Positions 21,334 through 31,700 of a DNA stretch of 64,000 nucleotides are shown here, piece by piece; positions within the stretch are counted from its first letter, which is position 1; each line of letters opens with the position of its first letter. Under the pieces are notes generated by a model, which worked only from the letters and a program-made list of their open reading frames with translations, ran no database searches and was not told the DNA's origin. The stretch spans positions 4,340,001 to 4,404,000 of the forward strand of contig JAULSR010000002.1 of assembly GCA_030512295.1 (NCBI GenBank), written 5' to 3'. The translations under genes were made by a program, and so were the position numbers. Source of the DNA: Bombardia bombarda (taxonomy: Eukaryota; Ascomycota; Sordariomycetes; Sordariales; Lasiosphaeriaceae).

Positions 21334-22812
21334 ATGCCATCCATCAGGCTTCCGCCGGACAGTAACGTCGCGTTTGATTCGCCTCCATCAGGCCTTCACT
21401 TCCCTGAGGCCTTCAGAAATTATATATATTTCGCACTCGTGGCCGTTGCAATAACTCTTGCGGTCTCCAAGGCATTTCTGAGTTTGCCAGAAATTGTCTC
21501 GTCTCGGATTCGCACCAGCAGCAACAAGCACCAACATCACCTCCTCCAAAACTCCACAAGCCAGGAGCCAGCAGCTCTCTACTCCAGAGAACAGACCGTC
21601 GTATCCTTGAGGAATCCGACTCGGACTCGAGCTTCCAAGAATTCTTCTTCTCTCATTTTGGGGAATCAGCAGAGGGGAAAAAAGCCTTGTCAGAAGGGCG
21701 TATCACAGCAGCCAGTTATAGCGGCAGCAGACGTGCTTCTTGGTTCTCGAACAGGCCTGTTTGGGCCTCCTTGTCAGGTGCCAGCGATGGATGAGGATGA
21801 CACCAGCCAAATGAAGGATCACTCATGGTCAGCACTGACAACGTCACGTGGCGTCAGCACCAACGCAGACATCAGAGCAGACACAGAACACCCAACCGAC
21901 CCCTCATCCTCTGACACTGGCTCCTGGTCAAATTCAAGAAGCAGGGGCGGTCGTTCTCCTCGTTCACTGCCCCAGCATCCCTCAACCAGACATAACAGTG
22001 GTAGCTCGGATGGGGCGAGCGGCCAAGGCTTCATGGGCAAGGGAGAGGGAAAGGAGTCTGCGGAGAGCCACAGCAGCTGGACAGACACAGCGCAGGGAGC
22101 GACGTGGAGCGACGAAATCATGGCTTCGCAGCTCGGTGGCAGCTTCGATGGTTCTGGATCTTCGCGAGACGTCGGTTTTGCCGATGTGGACTACACAACT
22201 TCGGCACACTTCTACCATGATACCCGACCGCCACCCCTGAGCCCACAGGGCGGCTCTACTTTTCTATTCCAAGACCGACACCCAAGCTATGCCATTTCGA
22301 TCCCCCCAAAGCTGGAGACGAGCTACATTCATCGTGCCAATCCCTCAAGCTATTTTACCGCCTCGACATCCACCGACATTCTTAGTTCGAGTCCCAGGAG
22401 TACGACTGACACGCCACGCCGTAGATCATCTACTAAGAGAGTCTCGGTTGGCATTCCTATCCCCAATGCCACTTCTGCTTCATCATCGACAGAAACTATG
22501 ACATCAGGGGTGACCTTCTCCCCTTCAAGTTACCCACCCACATCGCCGCTACTCCCACCACCTCCCCCGGGCTACGAGGTCCCCTACAACTACCAGTTCG
22601 TGGGGGGTCCTGGACGCCACGGTCTTTCCAGCGCTCAGCATGATATGGAGTTAGTGGACGCGGCCACTTCAGTAACCCACGACGCCGCGGGTCACTGCTG
22701 GCAACGGCACACGCGTGTTTACGGGGGCGGGGTGTGCCTCGCGTGCCTTGCAGCGACAGAAGGCGAAGGGGGGTTTTATGGTGATAAGGTCCCGCTGGCA
22801 GACAGGCGATGA
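21334..22812 (+). CDS. Ser-rich protein of unknown function with conserved-looking C-terminus
   Basis: From the first ATG (21334) one frame is open for 492 residues. The 3' two thirds look coding: SDTGSWSNSRSRGGRSP, TPRRRSSTKRVSVGIP, a Pro-rich LLPPPPPGYEVPYNY, and a compact end HCWQRHTRVYGGGVCLAC followed by GGFYG, which suggests a conserved small C-terminal module. In this frame the first part has a possible membrane segment (FALVAVAITLAV). However, between about 21480 and 21790 another frame reads much more like protein (RRILEESDSDSSFQEFFFSH, RASWFSNRPVWASLSGASD) and would join the 3' frame if one base near 21789 were absent. A donor-like CAG/GTATGC at 21331 also raises the chance of an upstream exon. 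So the C-terminal part is credible and the N-terminus uncertain. I do not recognise a named family. Confidence 0.6.
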   Translation: MPSIRLPPDSNVAFDSPPSGLHFPEAFRNYIYFALVAVAITLAVSKAFLSLPEIVSSRIRTSSNKHQHHLLQNSTSQEPAALYSREQTVVSLRNPTRTRASKNSSSLILGNQQRGKKPCQKGVSQQPVIAAADVLLGSRTGLFGPPCQVPAMDEDDTSQMKDHSWSALTTSRGVSTNADIRADTEHPTDPSSSDTGSWSNSRSRGGRSPRSLPQHPSTRHNSGSSDGASGQGFMGKGEGKESAESHSSWTDTAQGATWSDEIMASQLGGSFDGSGSSRDVGFADVDYTTSAHFYHDTRPPPLSPQGGSTFLFQDRHPSYAISIPPKLETSYIHRANPSSYFTASTSTDILSSSPRSTTDTPRRRSSTKRVSVGIPIPNATSASSSTETMTSGVTFSPSSYPPTSPLLPPPPPGYEVPYNYQFVGGPGRHGLSSAQHDMELVDAATSVTHDAAGHCWQRHTRVYGGGVCLACLAATEGEGGFYGDKVPLADRR

Positions 22813-25800
22813 TGCACCATACGACTATGACAGATTCGGCTGGTTTTGTGAGTCGAGTTTAGGTGGGTGAGGATTTCAATGCGGCGTCATCCCAGCGCAG
22901 ATGGGGCGAAATCACATTACGGCGCCAAAAGCATATCATGGGTGGGTTTTGTATTGCATCAAAGAGGCTTGGGTCATGATGATGGAGCGACCGAACGAGC
23001 GTGGCGGCCTGTTAGACAGGCGCGAGGATGGATTTCGGCTGTTACGATGGCAAGGTGTCTTTATGGGGATGAACGGATAATGGCTATGATGACCTTATTT
23101 CTTTCAGTCTTTTTCCTTTACCCTTTTCTTCACTATACTATGTGTTTCTTTCATCTGCATGGGTAGCAGCATGACTGTTTCTTGACGATTTAGTTTTTTT
23201 ACGGCCGATCATTGTGCATTTGTATCTTGGGGAGTACACGATCATGAATCAAACGGGCGTTTCTTGTTCCAGGTTTTTATTCATCTTGACGGCATTCAAC
23301 ATTATGTTACGCTACATTTAAAGATATTATGGTCTGAGGATTCTCATGGTTATCACTTCATACTGCATTTACTCTACGTATTTTGTTATTGCTGGCAAAA
23401 ACTGTCGGAACTTTGTTGCAGAGCCTTTAATCTTGTTATCATTACGACCTTTGTTTGATCACCTATTGTGTAAGGTGACTAAGTGTGGGGTACACAACCA
23501 ACATGTACTGGTAGGTTAATCAAACTTCACTGTATTCCATATTCTAGGAATTAACATCGGGCATTTTATGGGCGGGTCAGGCAGGCAGTATCATCATCAA
23601 CAGGTTGAGGAGGTCAAGTAAGGAAAACACAGCAACATGAGCAGTTGATCTGTGCAACATCTACTGAATTGTCGGTATAGTTGTTGTAGTATCAAAACGC
23701 GATTCCCAAAACAGCAAATTGAAGTTACACACGATATAGATGGAGCTTCCTTGGCAATGATGATCAGCCACATTCGGACCCACTGCTTTGCTTGCTGTTT
23801 ATTTCCATGTTCCAATTAAAGCAAATCTATACCCTTAGTTCTGGAATAATACGTATGTACACCAATACTGGTTAGTGTAAAATAGTGTCACCCACCACCC
23901 CCACAAAGTATCGCCTGGCAAGGAGGACAAGAGGATTTGTTGCGGTAGCAAGCACCGGACACTGAAACATGCCATCTCACGTCATCTCGGGGGTGGAGAC
24001 GGGGATGACACCCAGCCAGTAGTTGATGACGATTTCTGTTGACTAAGGCTAGGCAAATAGCACTCAAGTATGAATAACTTTGATACTTTTTCTTCTTTTG
24101 TTTTTCCTCTTTCGGGATATTTCTCGTACACCACTACAAGGTACGCAACAGGTACATACCATGCTATGTAAAGGTGTCTATGCACATGACTAAGTTCCAT
24201 CACATAGGAGTAACCCTATATGCACACTCGGTTAGTCCGATGCAGAAGGATTCCGACAAGAGAGCACATAAGTTAAGGTACTTATTATGCGCACCTATCC
24301 GCACACTCCGGTTCTAATTATATTCCCGGGGGGGGAGGCTAGGTCAAAAGACGATTCTGAACCTGCAGATCGCTTGACAGCACGCGTTTAAAGGCTCAAG
24401 GAGAATATGTTGGCTTGATCCTTCCAACAAGCATCAACCGTCATATCCCGTCATAACAAACCATACGTCTTCCTCCCATCATCCCTCCACAAATACCCTT
24501 AGATTTTACCCTCCAGTTCCGAGTCTCACACACCCCCCCAAACTTTCCAGTCAATCCTTTCCTCTCCGAGGGTGCCGTAATGAACAAACCCCAACCCGGC
24601 CAACGGGCGAGCTAAGCAGAAAGGAGTATAGATGCTGAGCAGGAGCATAACATGGTCCGATCACAGCCCCCTGTACTCCGGATCATGTCCATGTCAAAGC
24701 CGCACATTGGCACGTCAACAAAGGAGCGCTAAAGACGAGGGTTTGGATGCCAAGGCCGGGGCGCGCTTCCTTATCTTCGCCTTGCAGGGCATGAGCTAGA
24801 CCTAGTCCAGTAGAGCACGATGGCTGGCAGCGTCACTTTTTCAAATCTCGCATTCCCTGCACAGGTTCCATCAATGGATGTTCAACGACACTTGCGGTTT
24901 GCAGCCGCCAGAGGCGTGTGACGACATGGTACCTGAACGCCTTTGCTTCCTCCCGTCACACAATCCTTGGCCATCTAACGACTCTGGCCCAGGGTCAGTC
25001 AGCCGCCACAACCGTTGCAAAACGGCTTTTCCCAGCGTTGCACCGGCGACAGGGCGGGAAGGAAAAGTAAATTAGATACCTGATCGACTCCCTACCTCGG
25101 AAGGTGAGTAGGTACTTACAAGATACATTGAAGTTATTGCAGACATCTTTTGTCAAATATTTACTTCACTCACAATTGCTACCACTACCGCTGCCTACGG
25201 ACGCCGTATCAAACTCGCCCTTGCCAGGGGGAGTGATGGAAATTATCGTGTCATTAAATATTGATCCTTCAAGGCGGCCCAGGACAATGCTCATCGGTGG
25301 ATTCGGAAGTGTGTTTATATCAACGTTGCTTGACCATCGGTTCACCGCTCATAACTCTATCGTCGGGCCGAGACACAACACCAGCGGTGACGGAGCTTTC
25401 GTCATATACTACGCCAGCCCGGTCCTCTGGGTAACACGCATATAGGGTAGGTAGCCATGCTTGACCCTTCTTGCTCACCATTAATGATTTGCTTCAGGAC
25501 GCATTGTATAAAGACTTATCATGTAAGGTTATTTCGTGATATCGTCAGCTTATCTACATACGTACCTGCTACTGTCAACTCAAGTTGATACATGAGATAT
25601 ATGATCTTCCCTTGCCTGATGTCTTTCGTCTCTGGGCCTTGGCTCATCGACTGGTCCTGGAGGGTCAGTTCCCCATCTTACTAGCTCTGCATCAAGCAAA
25701 GCTTTAGTACAAATCAAACCAGGTGTTATGATAAGTTTGAGATTAATATGCAGTTCTGTAAGTGGGATTTTTTTGTCGTATGATGACATATGATATCTTG

Positions 25801-27009
25801 AACCAAACCTACAATATTATACACAAAATGATAGAGTAAAAAACAGATGTCTTCCAGCTTGTCCTTGGTTTGATGATAAATAGCAAAAGAGGGTGGGTGC
25901 TGTTTCCTGAGTCAAGTAGAACTAGGTCTCGTGCACCCGTTTCATACTATCAAAAGCTAGGGACTTGCACCGTTCTATCTACAACCTCGGCAGCCCGGCC
26001 CGGCTGGTTGAAGAAACGGGCTTGCATAACTAGTGGCCTATGACTAGGTAGGTAACTACTACCTAGTCCATGCCGGCCATGTGCCGGCCATGTGGTGTGA
26101 GCATCCAACGGTCAAGTTCATGTTGCACGCCCTGTCACAAATTGTGGCTCACTATTATGTCAACGGCGACACCAAGAACCTATCAGTCAAGGAGTCAAGA
26201 TACATAAGTCGTTGGCAAATACTGCACATTGATTATTAGAAAAAAAGAGTAGGTAGCTATGGTATTCGTCTTTCGACTTCTTCAGCAAACACCTCTCCTT
26301 TCCCTCCCTGGTCCAGCACGTACAAGAAATCCAAAAATCTTCCTGGGTGGTCACCCATGGCCTGACAAATCCGGCTCGTCCCACCGCCCAGGATTTGGAA
26401 CAATCCAGGTTCATCAGGCGTATAGAGCAGCGAGACCAAGGTCCTCTTCCCCCCAAAATGTACTATGGAATCCAGTCGGGATGGTGTGCCGTCATCTGCT
26501 CGAGCTACCCTTTCTCACAGGCAACCCACATCCACATCGCCGTCCCTAGCAATATTCCCCCTTTAAAGCAAGGCGTCCTGCTTCATCTCTGACCAGCCTG
26601 CCTCCAATGAAACGAAACACAGAAGAAACATGGAAAATAGTTTGCCGCCATGAATGTCAATGAACGAGTGGACGAAATGAAATATTGAACTGAGCTTCCC
26701 TGGAGAAGGTTGCCTGCCCCCGCCCGGAACCGGCAAGTGAAGGCGACGAACCAACAGGGACAGCTTGGCAAGAAGAGTTATATAATGACAAAGATATTTC
26801 CCGAAATGCATCAAACACCCAGCCATGGTGCACGAAGCAGACCCAAAAATAGAAAAGAAATCGTAAGGTCCGGAGTAGCCGCCAAAGATGGAGAGGCGCT
26901 GCGACTCCAATCCCTGCATCATGCTCTACCGGCCCTGAAGAAAGACAAAGAGCATAATCGTAATTAGCGTAAGGTGCATATATCCTATTCCCCACCCCGT
27001 TCAGCCAAA
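22813..27009. other. 4.2-kb intergenic region
   Basis: I find no supported gene. It contains a perfect inverted repeat at 26043-26067 and a repeated gccggccatgt block at 26072-26093. It separates a plus-strand gene from a minus-strand gene, so it holds both 3' regions. Confidence 0.65.
26043..26067. repeat. Perfect 9-bp inverted repeat with 7-base loop
   Basis: The arms are ACTAGGTAG (26043-26051) and CTACCTAGT (26059-26067). It could form a hairpin. No transposon ORF lies near it. Confidence 0.75.
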
Positions 27010-28785
27010 TTAGGCCGCCAGCTTTCGCTTCTCAGCGCTGGTGAGGACAAGCATCGGCGCCTTGCGCTGGCCGTTGACAGGGGCCGCCTTGACACCTCGG
27101 CTACCCTTCTTCAGGAGACTGGCGAAGCTCCCAGAGTCGCGGGAGCCCTCATTGTCGGATGAGCTGGCGCTATCGGGGCCGTCACGGGTACCCTTCTGAC
27201 GGGAGCTTGGGCGGTCCGATCCAATCGCCCCCCAGCTACCGGTGCTGGTCCGAGAGCTAGGCAGACTACATTCGGCATCGTCGTGGTCAACCAGACTGCC
27301 CGAACCCGAGCGGTCTGAGGCGCTGTCATTATCCGTCAAGGGCGTTTCAATCATCTCCATAGAGCTCTCGGAAATAGGACTAATACTGCCAGAGCTCCGA
27401 GCCTCCTTGCGCCTCTCCAGACCAGCCCGTACAAGATTGCTGATAGCAGACCGGCGAGTCCGCGTGACAAAATTCTTGCTACCCTCGTGCTTGGCGGTCG
27501 GCTTGGCCTTGAGCTCGTCCATCGAGGGGGGATTGCGGGGCTGCCGAACAGGGTGCTCGCCGGCTCTCCCCTGTCCTGGCCCATAGCCCGAGGGCGTCTG
27601 TCCATATGCCGAGGGTGTCAGCGGAAACGAGGCCGTCTTGGGACCGGAAACCTTGGCTGAGTCCTCAGAAGCGATGGACACGTGCAGGGGGCCCTGGCCC
27701 TTGCTGCCATTTGAAATGGACGAAGACTTCTTATGGCCCCGACGGAAGGCGTTAGCGCTCGGGGGTGGCAGCGGGGTCGGGTTCTCGACGGGAGACTCGA
27801 AGCGCCGAGGGGGAGAAGGGTTGCGAAAGCCGGACTTGTTCATCTCACTGGGCGGAGGAGACACCTGAACCCGAGGAGTACCGATGCTGGGCTGTTGCAC
27901 ATTCGAATACCCGCTCACATACTGCGACTGGTTGGCATATTGGGTGTTCATCTGATGCTGCTGGCTCTGATCCATGTAATAAGTCTGCTGGCCAGTGACA
28001 GGATCGTAGACCGTGTAAATGTTGGACTGGGGTGTAGCCGGAGTCATCATGGCCTGCATGTTCTGAAGCTGCTGCTGGTACATGTTTGGGTAGGCCGCCT
28101 GTTGCATCATTTGAACCTGGCCGTTGACGTTCATTCCTTGAAACTGTTGAGCCGCAGCTTGAAGAACCTTCAACTGCTGCTGCAGCCTCTGCTGCTGTTC
28201 AGAGAGATATGCATTGGTGAGGAGCAAATGTGCGTGCAGATTGGGGTCAATTTGCTCCTGAACATGCTCATCAAGCTGAATCTGGGGCGGGGCCAATATC
28301 TGCTCCGTGGTGTACTGCTGTTGATTAAAACCCATAGCAGAATTGTATCCCTGTTGTTGCTGCTGCGCCTGCTGCGATTGTTGCGGTTGCTGCGATTGCT
28401 GCTGTTGTTGCGGTTGATACTGGACGGCTCCATACCGCGGCAATGATGTCTTGGGCCCATTGAACAGATTGGAATTGTCATACATGCCTTGGGACATAGA
28501 ATTCCGGTTTCGGGCCTGAGGATTACCGGTTATCGGGGAGTTGGGGCCATTCTGCTGGAAGCTGGTGGCGGTGGCCGACCTAGGGGCTGTCCGGAGACCC
28601 GCAAGCAGGTGGGAACGGCTAGTGCGAGGCGTCGGAATTCCGTTGTCGTTACCAGCCGGCACATTGATACCGTCGAAAGAGAGCGGCTTCAAATTCTGGC
28701 CACCCCGTCTAGAGGCAAGACCAGAAGGCATAGCCGAGTTGAAGTTGGTGTGTGACATTTGAGCAAGACCTCCAGCGCTGTCCAT
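27010..28785 (-). CDS. Gln-rich, largely disordered conserved fungal protein
   Basis: A single open frame of 591 residues from ATG 28785. There are poly-Gln tracts (around residues 125-150) and a helical Gln-rich stretch (EQQQRLQQQLKVLQAAAQQ) with coiled-coil character. A short ordered motif IYTVYDPVTGQQTYY and a Ser/Pro-rich middle follow. A basic segment TRTRRSAISNLVRAGLERRK looks conserved, and the end is LVLTSAEKRKLAA. No catalytic domain or membrane segment is visible. Such architecture suits an RNA- or protein-binding scaffold, but I do not recognise the gene and assign no function. The frame stays open for 50 codons upstream of the first ATG, to a CCAATAG acceptor-like site near 28936, and reads like protein, so the true N-terminus may be longer. 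Confidence 0.85.
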   Translation of the reverse strand: MDSAGGLAQMSHTNFNSAMPSGLASRRGGQNLKPLSFDGINVPAGNDNGIPTPRTSRSHLLAGLRTAPRSATATSFQQNGPNSPITGNPQARNRNSMSQGMYDNSNLFNGPKTSLPRYGAVQYQPQQQQQSQQPQQSQQAQQQQQGYNSAMGFNQQQYTTEQILAPPQIQLDEHVQEQIDPNLHAHLLLTNAYLSEQQQRLQQQLKVLQAAAQQFQGMNVNGQVQMMQQAAYPNMYQQQLQNMQAMMTPATPQSNIYTVYDPVTGQQTYYMDQSQQHQMNTQYANQSQYVSGYSNVQQPSIGTPRVQVSPPPSEMNKSGFRNPSPPRRFESPVENPTPLPPPSANAFRRGHKKSSSISNGSKGQGPLHVSIASEDSAKVSGPKTASFPLTPSAYGQTPSGYGPGQGRAGEHPVRQPRNPPSMDELKAKPTAKHEGSKNFVTRTRRSAISNLVRAGLERRKEARSSGSISPISESSMEMIETPLTDNDSASDRSGSGSLVDHDDAECSLPSSRTSTGSWGAIGSDRPSSRQKGTRDGPDSASSSDNEGSRDSGSFASLLKKGSRGVKAAPVNGQRKAPMLVLTSAEKRKLAA

Positions 28786-31700
28786 AACGGCGGCGTAATC
28801 GTTTTGTTGCGACTGCGGAAGGTGGACTTCAATTGTCGATGTTGGGGAAATGTCGTGGAAGTCTGGATTCTTAAAGATTGGCGATGCTAGAAAGATCGAG
28901 GAGGACTGGCGTCGATGATTAGGCGGAGTGGTGTACTATTGGCGATACCTGGCGTGGAGTAAAGAGACGTGATCGAACGTGTCTTATGGGCCACTCTATT
29001 TTTTCTCTCTTGGAGGATGCAAAAAAGATGAAACTCGAAGATACAAGTGCGGAAGATCCAAACCGCAGCACTGCAAAGGAAAATGGGGAAAGAAACCAAG
29101 ATAAGTGTGTCGATCCGTATTAACAGAAATGTCGGCAGCAGAAAAAAAAAGATTGTTGATGCTGAATGAGCGGGCAGAGCGATCAGAGGTTGGTCGGCAA
29201 AGTGGTGAAGAGGGAAGGAAGGGGACGGGTTGTCGAAACCGTTGGTCTTGGGAAGGAAGGTGATGACCGCAGCGGGCGGAGAGAGTGATGTAGATCGCGG
29301 GTGGCGAGAAAAAACGATGCGGCAGTCGGGAACAGCTGATTAGGGCAGGCTACAGCACGCTGGGGTGCTGAGCTGAGGCTCTGAATTGGCAAACGGCGGG
29401 TCGGCCTTTGTCGACACCGTCAAAGAATCGTTGAGAGCTGGTGAGGCTAGCCTGGGGCGGGGCGCGAGCGACAAAACAAGGTAACTTTTCTTTTCTTCCG
29501 GTTTCCGCCTGTTACGAAGACGAGATCCAGTCTTGTTTCCTGATGCGGAAGCTGGGCCTTGTCGAACAAATGACGAGGTTTTGCTTGCTGATGATGATGT
29601 CCCAACAGGCCCGTTGGTCAACCGACGATGGCCGTATCCTTCAAACCAATGCTCCCTCACACACAAAACAGTCTTCCTTCTCGAATGGCGATGCCGACGT
29701 TGAGATTAGAGGCGGCGCTGGATAGTGCAGCGATGGTGAATTGGTTGGTCAATCGATTGCGCACGGCGTGCAATAAAGTAGAAACGGTAGCAAAAATAAT
29801 AATAATAGAATACAAGGATTAAAAGATGTTTTGTTGCGAGCCTCCGAGAAGGGGTTTTTTGACGACGAGAATTGTGTGCTGTACTGTGGGTGCAGTGGTG
29901 CAGTGGTGCAGTGGTGCAGTGGTGCAGTGGTGCGGTGCAGGGCAATGCTCAACCGAGGAAATGCGACGACGACGGAGGGGATCTTTGGCTTCAACGCCTG
30001 TAACGGGCAGCAACGACCAGGCCGACTACGAGGACAGCGACACCACGAATGCAGGAAGAGGGAAGGGGATCGAGAGATGAAAAGGAAGGGCGGGATGCTG
30101 GCGGTGCGAGGGAAAAAAGAGAAGGAAGTAGGAGAAGGTAGGTGGAAGCGAGCGATGAATGTATCGGCGAGCAACCGCGGATTGGAGAAGGGAGACGGGC
30201 GGGGCGGAGAAGGGAAACAACTAAGTCTAGGTGGGTCAGGGAGGACAGGAAGCAAAACGACTGGCGCAACCGCGGCAGGGGAAAGAAAGGTGGAGGGCAC
30301 AGTGGACTGTGGACTGTGGACGTGGTGCAGCTTTCGCCCATGGAAAGCAAGGGCTAGCGGCTCAGCGGATACAAGGCCACGGTGATTGAGCGAGCCAGCC
30401 AGCCAGCGAAGCCAGCGTGCTTCCAGGAAAGAGCAGCGGAGCCCCATCAACCTGGGCTAGCCCAAGTTCCCAGCATCAGCCAGTCACAACCAGGCCTGGT
30501 CACAACCTAGGTTGTGTGTCCGTGAGCCATTCCAGGATTGTTCCGTCCATTGTGAAGCCCCGAACTACTCATCGTTGACTACCAGTATGTACATAACAGC
30601 GCGCACCACAGCAACGCAGAGTGCAGCAGCACTCACCGCCAACACCAGGGAGTAACTAACTAACTGAAGGGTGCCCAGTGGCTGCTGACAACCTGGAATA
30701 TGCCTCCCACGAACCCAGGATGGGTGAAATGGGGCTGTTGCCCGAAGAGGGGTCTGCTAGGCCAATCAGCGACGCAAGCGCTTCGAGGATGCACGATGAG
30801 GTAAGCAAACTCTCTCTTTGGAATTGCAAAGAGCACCTGATCTGGCATCTGCCCAGCCGGTCACACTAACAGAACAGCTCTGAAGCGGCGCAGATTTTCG
30901 CTAGTATGACGGATGCAGACGCTAATGGCAGCGGTATTCAACGGACGCGTCGGAAGACGCACCAAGAGGCCAGCTCACACCCTTGGAGCCCAATTAGGCT
31001 AAGAGCTGTGCTCGCTTCTCGAGGAAGGAGCCAATGGGCGCCTCTAGCAAGAAAATTTGAGCGGCCGCGCCCAAGTGATTCGAAACGAGACCCTTGCAAC
31101 TTCAATTATCTTTCCAGGTTCTCCTGCTTGTCGCCTCCCTGCCAGTGGGTACATGGTGGATTCATCGCGGTGCATCGCGGTGCATCGCCGGCGCTGGCCA
31201 TCAAATCGATCTTCACGCGCCAGCTACCCACCCCGAGAACCACACGTTGAACAGCACAATGCGACACTACAAACACACTAATACCATGGCAACGACAATG
31301 GAGATCTTGTCACTTGGCAGGCGATTCGTGCAAAGCCCTATTTTAGGTCCTTTGGGGTTTAATATTTAGAATACGGACTCAAGTTTATTTGACGCGATTT
31401 CTTGCCAATTCGTCAAACGCCCGCATTTCCCGCGGTTTCCCAACGGTCTTGCTCATAGCATTGATGCTTGAGCAAACCCTTTTTTTCACGATCTGATACC
31501 CCGTCAGCCATGAAATTGCGACACAGTCACGCAGTAACGTGTTCCTAGGAACAATGCTCCACAGATGGGCTTCGCGGCCCATGGCATGATGGCAGATCCC
31601 AGTGCCATATCTCTCCCTCCTCTGACTGTTCCTTCAGTGGTGACACTATGAGCGCTGCTGGGTCAACGGCACCACTACCGTGATCAAAGGAAGAAATGGT

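Noticed and set aside
29749..30450. 233-codon Ser/Pro/His-rich frame on the minus strand
   Set aside because: It is driven by a CT-rich tract and the 8-bp repeat (His-Cys-Thr-Thr-Ala-Pro-Leu periodicity), so it is low-complexity chance.
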